In this document: positions 43,987-52,525 of the stretch, in pieces
How positions within the stretch are numbered: position 1 is the stretch's first letter
How the letters are laid out: each line of letters opens with the position of its first letter
NCBI RefSeq assembly: GCF_000722875.1
Contig: NZ_JFHR01000026.1
Span: 1 to 64,000, forward strand
Direction: 5' to 3'
Length of the DNA stretch: 64,000 nt
Origin: Sphingobium chlorophenolicum
Lineage (GTDB): Bacteria > Pseudomonadota > Alphaproteobacteria > Sphingomonadales > Sphingomonadaceae
Made by a program: the position numbers and the translations under genes
The notes under the pieces: generated by a model
What the model saw: the letters and a program-made list of their open reading frames with translations, nothing else
Databases searched by the model: none
Told to the model about the DNA's origin: nothing

Positions 43987-46098
43987 ATGACCCAGATCAA
44001 CGAAAAGATCTCTACCCGCATCGAAGGCGATATCGGCTTCATCATCAGCGACAATCCGCCCGTGAACGCGCTGGGTATCGCCGTGCGGCAGGGGCTGGTC
44101 GGCGCGCTGGAGGAACTGGACGCTGATCCGGCCGTGAAGGCGATCGTGCTTTACTGCGCGGGCCGCACCTTCTTCGCGGGCGCCGATATCACCGAATTCG
44201 GCAAGCCGCGCCTGTCGCCCACCTTGCAGGACGTCATCGCCGCGCTGGAAAATTCGACCAAGCCCGTGGTCGCCGCCATCCATGGCACCGCACTGGGCGG
44301 CGGGCTGGAGACCGCGCTGGGCTGCGCTTTCCGCGTGGCGATTCCTTCAGCCAAGGTCGGGCTGCCCGAAATCAACCTGGGCCTGTTCGCTGGCGGCGGC
44401 GGCACGCAGCGGCTGCCGCGCCTGATCGGTCCGGAAAAGGCGCTGGAACATGTACTGTCCGGCAAGCCGGTCGGGGCGAAGCAGGCGCTGGAACTGGGCA
44501 TTGTCGATGCCGTCGAGGATGGCGATCCGGCCGTTATCGGCGCGGCCTTTGCCCGCCGGGTGATCGACGAGAAAATCCCCGCCGTGCCGGTGCGCGATCG
44601 CGATGAAAAGCTGGCAGCGACCCGCACCGATCCGTCGGCCTTCGACGCGCTGGCAAAGAAGCTGACGGCGCGCAGCAAGGGCCAGCTTGCGCCGCAGGCC
44701 AATATCGATTCGATCCGCCGGTCCTTCACCATGGAGCTGGACGAGGCGATGGCGGTCGACGCCGTCGCCAATCGTGAATTGATGGCGGGCAGCCAATCGC
44801 GCGCGCTGCGCCACCTCTTCTTCGCCGAGCGGGAGGCCGCCCGTATTCCCGGCCTGCCCGAAACCGCTAAGGCGCGGCCCGTGAAGAAAGCCGCGATCAT
44901 CGGCGCGGGCACCATGGGCGGCGGCATCGCCATGTGCTTTGCCGGGGCGGGCATAGCCGTCACCGTGATCGACACGACGCAGGACGCGCTGGATCGCGGC
45001 CTGGATCGCGTAAAGGGCAATTACGCCACATCGCTCAAGCGAGGGTCGATTACCCAGGCGCAGATGGACGAACGCCTCGCGCTCATCACCGGCGCCACCG
45101 ACCGCGCCGCGGCCGCCGATGCCGACATCGTGATCGAAGCAGTGTTCGAGGATATGGACGTCAAGAAGGAGATTTTCTCCGATCTTGAAAAGCGGGTGAA
45201 GCCCGGGACGATCCTCGCCTCCAACACGTCGGCGCTGGACGTCGATGAAATCGCATCTGTGCTGGAACGGCCGGAAGATTTCGTGGGCATGCATTTCTTC
45301 TCCCCCGCCAATGTCATGAAGCTGCTGGAGGTCGTGGTCGCGAAGCACAGCAGCCCCGATGCGATCCTGACCGCGATGGCGGTGGGCAAGGCTATCGGCA
45401 AAGTGTCGGTCTGGTCGGGCAATTGCGACGGTTTCATCGGCAACCGCATGGTCGCCAAGCGATCCGCCCAGGCCGAAAGGCTGTTGCAGCAGGGCGCCTT
45501 CCCGCAGCAGGTGGACGCCGCGCTCACCAATCTGGGCTTCCCGATGGGACCGCTGACGACGAACGACATGTCGGGCCTGGATATCGGCTATTCGATCCGC
45601 AAGCGCCGTGGCACCCCCTTCCCCATCGCCGACGCCATCGTGGAAAGCGGGCGGCTTGGCCAGAAGACGGGCGCGGGCTATTATCGCTACGAACCGGGCG
45701 ACCGCACGCCCCATCCCAACCCGGAGACGGAAGCGCTGATCATCGCGACATCGGAGAAGATGGGCATCGTCCGTCGCGACATTGCGGAGGAGGAGATGGT
45801 GCAACGGCTGCTGTTCCCCCTGATCAACGAAGGGGCGCGCATCCTGGAGGAAGGAATCGCGCTGCGTGCGTCCGACGTCGATCTGGTGTGGATCAACGGC
45901 TATGGCTGGCCCCGGCATCTGGGCGGACCCATGTTCCATGCGGATGAAACCGGCCTGGCGAAGATCGTCGCCAAGCTGCGCGAAATGGCTGCCGAAACGC
46001 CGGACGATCCGTCGCTGCAACCCGCCGCCCTGCTGACGGAATTGGCGGAGAAGGGCCAGAGCTTCGCCGAATGGCAGAAAAGCCGCGCCGCGGCCTGA
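43987..46098 (+). CDS. Bifunctional enoyl-CoA hydratase/3-hydroxyacyl-CoA dehydrogenase
   Basis: A 703-residue FadJ/FadB-type enzyme. The N-terminal crotonase domain (1-190) keeps both catalytic glutamates (GTALGGGLETAL and GLPEINLGL). The dehydrogenase domain starts near 297 with AAIIGAGTMGGGIAM, has NTSALDVDEIA and the catalytic His in VGMHFFSPANVMKLLEVV, and ends with the C-terminal 3HCDH domains (DFVGMH through YGWPRHLGGP). It carries out hydration and NAD-dependent oxidation of trans-enoyl-CoA. I start it at the ATG at 43987; the plus-strand group continues with a crotonase and a second dehydrogenase. Confidence 0.93.
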   Translation: MTQINEKISTRIEGDIGFIISDNPPVNALGIAVRQGLVGALEELDADPAVKAIVLYCAGRTFFAGADITEFGKPRLSPTLQDVIAALENSTKPVVAAIHGTALGGGLETALGCAFRVAIPSAKVGLPEINLGLFAGGGGTQRLPRLIGPEKALEHVLSGKPVGAKQALELGIVDAVEDGDPAVIGAAFARRVIDEKIPAVPVRDRDEKLAATRTDPSAFDALAKKLTARSKGQLAPQANIDSIRRSFTMELDEAMAVDAVANRELMAGSQSRALRHLFFAEREAARIPGLPETAKARPVKKAAIIGAGTMGGGIAMCFAGAGIAVTVIDTTQDALDRGLDRVKGNYATSLKRGSITQAQMDERLALITGATDRAAAADADIVIEAVFEDMDVKKEIFSDLEKRVKPGTILASNTSALDVDEIASVLERPEDFVGMHFFSPANVMKLLEVVVAKHSSPDAILTAMAVGKAIGKVSVWSGNCDGFIGNRMVAKRSAQAERLLQQGAFPQQVDAALTNLGFPMGPLTTNDMSGLDIGYSIRKRRGTPFPIADAIVESGRLGQKTGAGYYRYEPGDRTPHPNPETEALIIATSEKMGIVRRDIAEEEMVQRLLFPLINEGARILEEGIALRASDVDLVWINGYGWPRHLGGPMFHADETGLAKIVAKLREMAAETPDDPSLQPAALLTELAEKGQSFAEWQKSRAAA

Positions 46099-46138
46099 AC
46101 GAAACAGAGAATATTACAGGGATTTTCCGGAGACGATT

Positions 46139-46972
46139 ATGAGCGACAACGAATTTTTGCGTGACATCGATTATAGCGAGTTCGACTTCTTCAAGGTCGA
46201 AATCGCCGAGGATGGCGTCGCCACCGTCACGATGAACGCGCCCGACAAGCTGAACGCGGTGGGGCCGCACAATCACTGGCAGTTGGAGGATATCTGGCTG
46301 AAGCTGGCGCGGGACGAGCGTATCAAGGTGATCGTGCTGACCGGCGCGGGCAAGGCCTTCTCCGCCGGGGGCGACATCAAGTTGATGGCCGAGCGTGCGC
46401 AGACCGAATATGGCTTGAAATACGCGCTGCGCGTGCCGATCAACACGCTGCGCATCTGGGACCAGATATTGATGACGCCGCAGCCGATCATCGCGGCGGT
46501 CAATGGCGACGCGATCGGCCTTGGCACGTCGCTGTTCGCCTTCTGCGACATGAGCATCGTCGCTGAGGACGCGAAGCTGGGCGATACCCATGTGCGCGTC
46601 GGACTGGTGACGGGCGATGGCGGATCGGTGATGTGGCCGCTGCTGGTCGGGCCGCAGAAGGCCAAGGAATATCTGATGCGCGGCAAGCTGTTGAACGGCA
46701 AGAAGGCCGAGGAAATCGGCCTGGTCAACTATGCTTTCCCCAAGGAGCAGGTGCTGGAGGAAGCGCTGAAGATCGCGCGCGAGATCGCCGGGCAGCCGAT
46801 GTGGGCGGTCCGCTGGTCCAAGGCTGCGGTCAACAAGTGCATCCGCGATCAGGTGAACCTGACCGGCGAACTGTCCATCGCCTATGAAGCGATGACGATG
46901 CTGACGCAGGATTACAAGGAGGCGACCACCGCCTTCGCCAACAAGGAAAAGCCGGTCTTCAAGGGATATTGA
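46139..46972 (+). CDS. Crotonase-family protein lacking hydratase glutamates
   Basis: A 277-residue crotonase. Oxyanion-hole segments AFSAGGDIKLM and GDAIGLGTSLFAFCDMSIV are intact, but the two hydratase Glu positions are Ser (GLGTSL) and His (GDTHVRVGLV). Hydration is therefore unlikely; isomerisation, C-C cleavage or thioester hydrolysis is possible. It has an N-terminal extension of about 20 residues before FFKVEIAEDG. It is 40 bp after the FadJ-type gene and 4-6 bp from or overlapping the next dehydrogenase. Confidence 0.83.
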   Translation: MSDNEFLRDIDYSEFDFFKVEIAEDGVATVTMNAPDKLNAVGPHNHWQLEDIWLKLARDERIKVIVLTGAGKAFSAGGDIKLMAERAQTEYGLKYALRVPINTLRIWDQILMTPQPIIAAVNGDAIGLGTSLFAFCDMSIVAEDAKLGDTHVRVGLVTGDGGSVMWPLLVGPQKAKEYLMRGKLLNGKKAEEIGLVNYAFPKEQVLEEALKIAREIAGQPMWAVRWSKAAVNKCIRDQVNLTGELSIAYEAMTMLTQDYKEATTAFANKEKPVFKGY

Positions 46973-46977
46973 TCGCC

Positions 46978-47940
46978 ATGGCCGCCTATCGCGACGCGGA
47001 CAGCATAAGCACCGTCGCCGCGATCGGCGGCGGCGTGATCGGCAATGGCTGGGTCGCCGCCTTTCTGGGCAGCGGCCGGGCCGTGCGCCTGCATGATCCC
47101 ATGCCCGGCGCCGGGGAGCGTACCCGCGCCCATGTCGCGGGCGCGTGGGACCAGATGGTCGAACTGGGTTTGGCCAGGGCCGACGATGACTGGCCTTCGC
47201 GCTTTTCGATGCACGACATAGTGGCCGACGCGCTGGCCGGCGCGGATTTCGTGCAGGAAAGCACACCCGAACGCACCGACGTCAAGCAGGCGCTGTTCGC
47301 CGAACTCGACCGGCTGACGCCTGCGGATGTGCTGGTAGCCAGCAGCACGTCAAGCCTGCCCATCACCGAATTGCAAGCCGGGCTTGCGCACGCCGACCGC
47401 TTCGTGCTGGGTCATCCGTTCAATCCGGTGCACCTGATCCCGCTGGTCGAAGTGGGCGGCGGCGAACTGACTGCCGGGCAAGCCGTCGACACCGCCTTCG
47501 CGCTCTATAGGGCGATGGGCAAACAGCCGATCCGGCTGAAACGCGAGATATTCGGCCATATCGGCAACCGGCTGACCGCCGCCATGTTCCGGGAAGCCGT
47601 CCGACTGGTTGCGGAGGGCTATGCCAGCGTCGGTGACATCGACAAGGCTATGAAACATAGCTTCGCGCTCAAATGGGCGATCCAGGGTCAGTTCACCACC
47701 TTCCATACATCGGGCGGCGCGGGTGGCCTGGCCGAATTTCTGCCGAAGTTCGGGCCGGGCATCGTCAAGCGCTGGGCGACCATGACCGATCCACCGCTGG
47801 CCGACCCGGCCTTGCAGGCGATGCTGGTCGAGCAGATGAAGGAAGCTGCCGCCGGACGAAGCGTTGCCGAAATCGCCGCCTGGCAGGATGATAAGCTGAT
47901 GCAGATGCTGAAGCTGCTTGCGTCCGGCGATGAGCAATAG
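46978..47940 (+). CDS. 3-hydroxyacyl-CoA dehydrogenase family, carnitine 3-dehydrogenase-like
   Basis: A 320-residue NAD-dependent dehydrogenase. Rossmann loop AAIGGGVIGNGWVAAFL, then ESTPERTDVKQALFAELDRL, STSSLPITEL and the catalytic His in VLGHPFNPVHLIPLVEV. The HPFNPVxLxPLVE segment and overall layout match the carnitine 3-dehydrogenase (CdhA)/lambda-crystallin subgroup, which oxidises free beta-hydroxy acids rather than only CoA esters. I start it at the ATG at 46978; a TTG at 46969 overlapping the crotonase stop is an alternative. Last gene of the FadJ-crotonase group. Confidence 0.85.
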   Translation: MAAYRDADSISTVAAIGGGVIGNGWVAAFLGSGRAVRLHDPMPGAGERTRAHVAGAWDQMVELGLARADDDWPSRFSMHDIVADALAGADFVQESTPERTDVKQALFAELDRLTPADVLVASSTSSLPITELQAGLAHADRFVLGHPFNPVHLIPLVEVGGGELTAGQAVDTAFALYRAMGKQPIRLKREIFGHIGNRLTAAMFREAVRLVAEGYASVGDIDKAMKHSFALKWAIQGQFTTFHTSGGAGGLAEFLPKFGPGIVKRWATMTDPPLADPALQAMLVEQMKEAAAGRSVAEIAAWQDDKLMQMLKLLASGDEQ

Positions 47941-48050
47941 AGTCCGAAAGTCGACGGAAACTATCCGATCCTCATGATCCCGGCCATGATAATATGGCCC
48001 CGTCCCGGCGCCCGCAGGGTTGACCGGTCTGAGTGGAGAGGAACCAAGAG

Positions 48051-49037
48051 ATGAGCGTAGATGTGATCAATCGCCCTGATGCCCCGGACCTGCATGTGCA
48101 GGATGTCGTCGCGGCGGGCGAACTGGAAAGCTGCAACCATCTGCTGGACGACCCGGAGGCACTCAATCGCTTCTATGAGGATAAGGGCTATATCCTGCTG
48201 CGCGGCGTGTTCGATCAAGGCAGCGTCGCGCGCGCACGGGACGAAATGCTGGCGGTCGCGGCGCAGATGGGGCTGGTCGAGCCGGGCGATCCGACCGGAA
48301 AGTGGACGGGCAAGCCTTCGGTCGGGGGCATGGAGGAAAGCGACCTCTATGCCGGAATCGCCGGGCGGCTGATCGAAGACCCGGCCAACCAGTCGGTGAT
48401 GGAAAAGATTCTGGGCGAGCCTGCCTGCTCCGTCCCGATCGTGCAATATCGGACCTATCCGCCGCAGAGCAAGCTGGGCACCGTGCATCAGGATGGCTTT
48501 TACAGCCCCGGAATCCAGGACTATCGCCCGGTCTGGGTGTCGCTGACCCCCTGCACCCGCGACATGGGCGGGCTGGCGCTGGCGGTGGGCCAGAACAAGC
48601 GCGGCTATTTCCATAATGTGGGAAAGCCCAATCCCTTTCCTATCCCCAACGACGTGATTCCCGCGGAAAGCTGGGCCACGACCGATTATATGCCGGGCGA
48701 CGTGCTGATCGTGCATCCGTGCACGCCGCATTGCGGTCTGGCCAATAATAGCGACCGGCTCCGCATTTCCTTCGACTCGCGTGTTCAGTCCGCCGCCAAT
48801 CCCAGCGCCGTCGCCGCGACGGTGAAGTCTTTCACGCCGACGACCGTAACCGTGGATGCGGACCGGGTCGGAGAGATCACATTAAATATAGACGAGGACA
48901 GCTATTTGCGGCCGATTAATCCGGGTGTACGTGAGAGCTTTGACGACTTCGTCAATTATATGAAGCCGGGGATGCGACTGGTCGTGGTGCGCGACGGCGA
49001 CCGCGCCGTCATGTTGCGCAAGGCCGCAGAGGGATAA
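48051..49037 (+). CDS. Phytanoyl-CoA dioxygenase (PhyH)-family protein
   Basis: A 328-residue Fe(II)/2-oxoglutarate-type enzyme. The facial triad is His146-x-Asp148 (TVHQDGFY) and distal His227 (TPHCGLANN), with the 2-oxoglutarate Arg nearby (SDRLRISFD). The start at 48051 is preceded by GAGAGGAA; a GTG at 48033 would add six residues. PhyH proteins hydroxylate branched acyl-CoA esters or small metabolites, and the family is broad. The location after beta-oxidation genes suggests alpha-hydroxylation of a branched or cyclic acyl-CoA, which would generate a 2-hydroxyacyl-CoA. A strong terminator follows. Confidence 0.87.
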   Translation: MSVDVINRPDAPDLHVQDVVAAGELESCNHLLDDPEALNRFYEDKGYILLRGVFDQGSVARARDEMLAVAAQMGLVEPGDPTGKWTGKPSVGGMEESDLYAGIAGRLIEDPANQSVMEKILGEPACSVPIVQYRTYPPQSKLGTVHQDGFYSPGIQDYRPVWVSLTPCTRDMGGLALAVGQNKRGYFHNVGKPNPFPIPNDVIPAESWATTDYMPGDVLIVHPCTPHCGLANNSDRLRISFDSRVQSAANPSAVAATVKSFTPTTVTVDADRVGEITLNIDEDSYLRPINPGVRESFDDFVNYMKPGMRLVVVRDGDRAVMLRKAAEG

Positions 49038-49074
49038 GGAGAGTTGGGGAACGTCTCCCCGCTCGCCTGATAAG

Positions 49075-49111
49075 AAAAAAGGGGCCGTCTCAAAGAGATG
49101 GCCCCTTTTTT
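49075..49111. terminator. Bidirectional Rho-independent terminator
   Basis: A-run, then GGGGCCGTCTC, AAA loop, GAGATGGCCCC (one G-U pair) and a T-run. A textbook terminator with U-tracts on both strands, between the convergent PhyH-family and acyl-CoA dehydrogenase genes. Confidence 0.93.
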
Positions 49112-49131
49112 AACCCTATCGGCAATCCGCT

Positions 49132-50265
49132 TCAGGCAGCGGCGGAATAGACGCCGCGCTTTTCCACCAGACGGGCAAGGTGCCAGTCGCGGTCGCCCAG
49201 CAGCGCGTCGATCGCCGTCAGCCGCTTGAAGGCATGGCCGACCTTATATTCAGCGGTGATGCCGATGGCGCCGTGCATCTGCACCGCTTCCTGACCGATG
49301 ATGCGGCCCGATTTGCCGATCTGCGCCTTGGCGGCGGAGATGTTGCGGCTCCGTTGATCGGCATCGATGTCGAGCGACAGCGCCGCGAGGATCGACATGC
49401 TGCGCGACAGTTCCAACTGCATCAGCATTTCAACGGTACGGTGCTGGAGCGCCTGGAAACTACCGATGGCGACGCCGAATTGCTGGCGGGTCTTGAGATA
49501 GTCGACGGTCACGTCGAACGTTTCCGCCATGGCGCCCACAGCTTCGGCCACCAGCGCGGCGGTCGCTTCTTCGAACACGGGGGACAGGATGCCCTCCCCC
49601 TGCCCCGTCGAGCCGATCAGCGCTTCGTTCGGGACATTGACGCCTGCAAGTGCGACCGTGGCGACCGGCACGCCGTCATAGCCGCGCTTGCCCTCAACCG
49701 TCACCCCATCCGCCCCCGCATCGACCAGGAAGAGCGAAAGCCCCTCTGGCGTCATCGCGCTGACGATGAATGTGTCGGCGCTCTGCCCGTGCAGGACCGC
49801 GATCTTGCAACCATCCAGCGTCCAGCCGTCGCCCGTCGCCGATGCGGTCGTGCGCGCCGCCAGCGTGTGACGGGGCAGGCCCTGCTCATTATGGGCCAAC
49901 GCCAGAATGCGATCCCCTGCGGCGATGGCCGGAACGATGTCGGCGCGTTGCCGCTCCGAAGCGCCGTGACGCAGCACGCCGCCCGCCAGCACCACGGTCG
50001 CGAAATAGGGTTCGACCATCAGACCACGCCCAAGCGCCTCCATGACGATCATCATCTCCACGCCACCGCCGCCGAAACCGCCATCCTCTTCCGCGAAAGG
50101 CAGAGCGAGCAGCCCCATTTCGGCAAGACCGGCATAAGCCTCCCGGCTCCAGCCATCGGGCGTCTTGAGCGCATGTTCGCGCTTCTGGAAGTCATAGGTT
50201 TCCGCCACGAACCGCGTGACGGTTTCCTGCAGCATCTTCTGTTCGTCGTTCAGGTCGAAATCCAT
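49132..50265 (-). CDS. Acyl-CoA dehydrogenase, probable non-catalytic partner subunit
   Basis: A 377-residue acyl-CoA dehydrogenase-fold protein with FVAETYDFQKREHAL at the N-terminus and HGAIGITAEYKVGHAFKRL near the C-terminus. The region that normally holds the catalytic Glu reads DALLGDRDWHLARL with no EGTxE motif. Together with the adjacent gene (six bases away), this is the arrangement of heteromeric alpha2beta2 acyl-CoA dehydrogenases in steroid side-chain degradation (ChsE1-ChsE2, FadE pairs), where one subunit carries FAD chemistry and the partner lacks part of the site. Confidence 0.87.
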   Translation of the reverse strand: MDFDLNDEQKMLQETVTRFVAETYDFQKREHALKTPDGWSREAYAGLAEMGLLALPFAEEDGGFGGGGVEMMIVMEALGRGLMVEPYFATVVLAGGVLRHGASERQRADIVPAIAAGDRILALAHNEQGLPRHTLAARTTASATGDGWTLDGCKIAVLHGQSADTFIVSAMTPEGLSLFLVDAGADGVTVEGKRGYDGVPVATVALAGVNVPNEALIGSTGQGEGILSPVFEEATAALVAEAVGAMAETFDVTVDYLKTRQQFGVAIGSFQALQHRTVEMLMQLELSRSMSILAALSLDIDADQRSRNISAAKAQIGKSGRIIGQEAVQMHGAIGITAEYKVGHAFKRLTAIDALLGDRDWHLARLVEKRGVYSAAA

Positions 50266-50271
50266 GGCTCG

Positions 50272-51471
50272 TCAAAGTCCCAGCATGGTCTTGGCGATGA
50301 TGTTCTTCTGGACCTCATTGGATCCACCGAAAATCGACACCTTGCGCATTGTGAAATAGAAAGGAGCGGCTGCGTGGACCCAGCCATCGTCCGGATCGTT
50401 CGGCGCATGATCATGGTCGGGCATGGCCAGGCCAGCCGGTCCCGCCAGTTCGGTCACCAGCTCCGTCATGCGCTGCTGCATTTCCGTGCCCTTGACCTTC
50501 AGGATGGACGCGGCGGCATTGGCCCCGCCGCCATGGGCGTCGGCCGCGACGACGCGCAACTGGGTCAGTTCCAGCGCCCGCAATTCCACCTCCACCTCGG
50601 CCAGTTTGTGGGCAAGGCGGCGCTGTTCTTCCTCGCCAAGGGTGCCGTCCCGCGCCAGACGGGTTTCGAGCGCGCGCAGTTGCGACAAACGCTCCTTGGA
50701 AAGCCCGATGCGGGCGATGCCGCTGCGTTCGCTGCCCAGCAGATGCTTGGCGACGTCCCAGCCCCGGCCTTCCTCGCCAATGACATTTTCCACCGGGATG
50801 CGCACATCGTCGAAAAAGACTTCATTGGCGTCATGCTCGCCGTCGATCGTCTCGATCGGGCGGACAGTAATGCCGGGCGTTTGCATGTCCAGCAGCAGGA
50901 AGGTGATGCCCTGCTGCTTCTTGCCGCTGTTGTCGGTCCTGAACAGGCCGAACATCCAGTCGGCATGCTGAGCCTGCGTCGTCCAGATCTTCTGGCCGTT
51001 CAGGACATAATGATCGCCGTCGGCATCCGTGGCGCGAACCGCCGTCGTCTTCAGGCTGGCAAGGTCGGAACCGGCACCGGGTTCGGAAAAGCCCTGACAC
51101 CACCAGATGTCGATATTGGCGGTCGCGGCAAGAAACCGTTCCTTTTGCGCCGGGGTGCCAAATTTGCACAGCACCGGGCCGATCATGTTGACGTTGAACG
51201 GAGAACCCTCCGGCGCATGGGCCAGCGCCATTTCCTCCTGAAAAATATAGCGTTGCGCCGGGGTCCACGCCTGACCGCCATATTCGACGGGCCAATGCGT
51301 GACGGCCCAGCCGCGCGCGTTGAGGATGCGTTGCCACCGCACCGTATCCTCCTTGGTCAGATGATCGCGGTTGATCATCTTGCGCCGCAGATCTTCGGGC
51401 AGGGCATCCTTGAGGAAGCTGCGCACCTCATCGCGGAAGGCCGTTTCCTCAGGCGTAAAGTCCAGTTTCAT
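50272..51471 (-). CDS. Acyl-CoA dehydrogenase, probable catalytic partner subunit
   Basis: A 399-residue acyl-CoA dehydrogenase: WPVEYGGQAWTPAQRYIFQEEMA, CQGFSEPGAGSDLASLKTTAV, QKIWTTQAQHADWMF and the C-terminal IFGGSNEVQKNIIAKTMLGL. The GSNEVQKNIIAK ending is shared with steroid-type FadE/ChsE subunits. It is six bases upstream of the partner gene and downstream of an enoyl-reductase-like MDR. It would dehydrogenate a CoA-activated, probably bulky cyclic, side chain. Confidence 0.9.
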   Translation of the reverse strand: MKLDFTPEETAFRDEVRSFLKDALPEDLRRKMINRDHLTKEDTVRWQRILNARGWAVTHWPVEYGGQAWTPAQRYIFQEEMALAHAPEGSPFNVNMIGPVLCKFGTPAQKERFLAATANIDIWWCQGFSEPGAGSDLASLKTTAVRATDADGDHYVLNGQKIWTTQAQHADWMFGLFRTDNSGKKQQGITFLLLDMQTPGITVRPIETIDGEHDANEVFFDDVRIPVENVIGEEGRGWDVAKHLLGSERSGIARIGLSKERLSQLRALETRLARDGTLGEEEQRRLAHKLAEVEVELRALELTQLRVVAADAHGGGANAAASILKVKGTEMQQRMTELVTELAGPAGLAMPDHDHAPNDPDDGWVHAAAPFYFTMRKVSIFGGSNEVQKNIIAKTMLGL

Positions 51472-51558
51472 CGCGCTGTTCCCATATAATATCCCCTTCC
51501 CCAGCAGCGATCACGCCTCCAAGTCAACGGCGGGACAAAGGGCTTCACATGCCCGATA

Positions 51559-52506
51559 TCATTGCGTCAGATCGAAGAGGACGCGACCGCTCCCGCCGAC
51601 GCGGGCAAGCGCGATCCCCTCCTCTACGCGGGAGAGCGGGACGATGGCGCGCACCGGCAGGGACGGCGGATCGGCGGCATAGGATTCGGCAAGTTCCCCG
51701 AACATCGCATGCAGCCCCTCGGCCCCCAGCGCCGCTTCGGCAGGGCGCAGGCTGAAACCGGCAATCGACAGGCCCCCGCCGGTCAACAATTGCGAACGGA
51801 CCTGAATCGGCTCCCCCGACAAATGGCCGAACAGCATCAACCGGCCGCCCGGCGCCAGGCAGCTTGCAAGCCGCCCGGTTGCCGTGCCCGCCACGCAATC
51901 GAGCGCTGCGCGGATCGGCCGACCACCCGATGCAGCCCGCGCGCGTTCAGCCAGACCATCGCCGTCCAGCAACGCATGGGACATCGCTGAATGCGGCCTT
52001 CGCACGACATCGATAATCCTGATGTCCATCCGCGCGGCGAAAGTGCGAACCCAATGCGCCACGACCGATCCTGCGCCATTCTGGATCAGCGCGTCGCCCG
52101 GACGGACGCTGGAATGGCGCAGAAGCAGATGCGCGGTGGGAGGATTGATGCGCAGCATGGCTGCCTGCACCGGATCAAAACCGGCAGGCAGCGCCATCAG
52201 ATGAGCGCGAGGCAGAAGACGCTGCGCGCACCAATTGCCCCGGCTGAGCGGCATCACCAGATCGCCGGGCCGCAGATCGGCAACGGCGTCTCCTACCGCC
52301 TCCACCCACCCGGCACCCTCTGCGCCCAGGGGCTGGTCATGCGAAAGATCGAAAGAATATCGGCCATCGATCGCCAGAAGATCGGCCGGGTTGATGGGCG
52401 CATAGGCCATGCGCACCAGCACCTCATCCCCGCTGGGCGATGAAGGCACCGGCGCATCCGCGAGACGGACATGGCCCTTTTCACCGGGCAGGACCGCGCA
52501 ATTCAC
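51559..52506 (-). CDS. Medium-chain dehydrogenase/reductase, trans-2-enoyl-CoA reductase-like
   Basis: A 315-residue zinc-independent MDR. The N-terminal YAPINPADLLAIDGRY and later INPPTAHLLLRH segments match mitochondrial-type enoyl reductases (MECR/ETR1) and quinone oxidoreductases; the cofactor loop reads QNGAGSVVAHWV instead of AxxGxVG. No zinc-binding cysteine set is present. It probably reduces or saturates an enoyl-CoA or quinone. It sits between an IclR gene and the acyl-CoA dehydrogenase pair, all minus strand. Confidence 0.82.
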   Translation of the reverse strand: MNCAVLPGEKGHVRLADAPVPSSPSGDEVLVRMAYAPINPADLLAIDGRYSFDLSHDQPLGAEGAGWVEAVGDAVADLRPGDLVMPLSRGNWCAQRLLPRAHLMALPAGFDPVQAAMLRINPPTAHLLLRHSSVRPGDALIQNGAGSVVAHWVRTFAARMDIRIIDVVRRPHSAMSHALLDGDGLAERARAASGGRPIRAALDCVAGTATGRLASCLAPGGRLMLFGHLSGEPIQVRSQLLTGGGLSIAGFSLRPAEAALGAEGLHAMFGELAESYAADPPSLPVRAIVPLSRVEEGIALARVGGSGRVLFDLTQ

Positions 52507-52525
52507 GCCAAAGCCAGCCTTGCGG

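Noticed and set aside
49180-51489. Long open frame (769 codons) antisense to the acyl-CoA dehydrogenase pair
   Set aside because: No domain match and biased composition; both dehydrogenases have clear family motifs and ribosome binding context.
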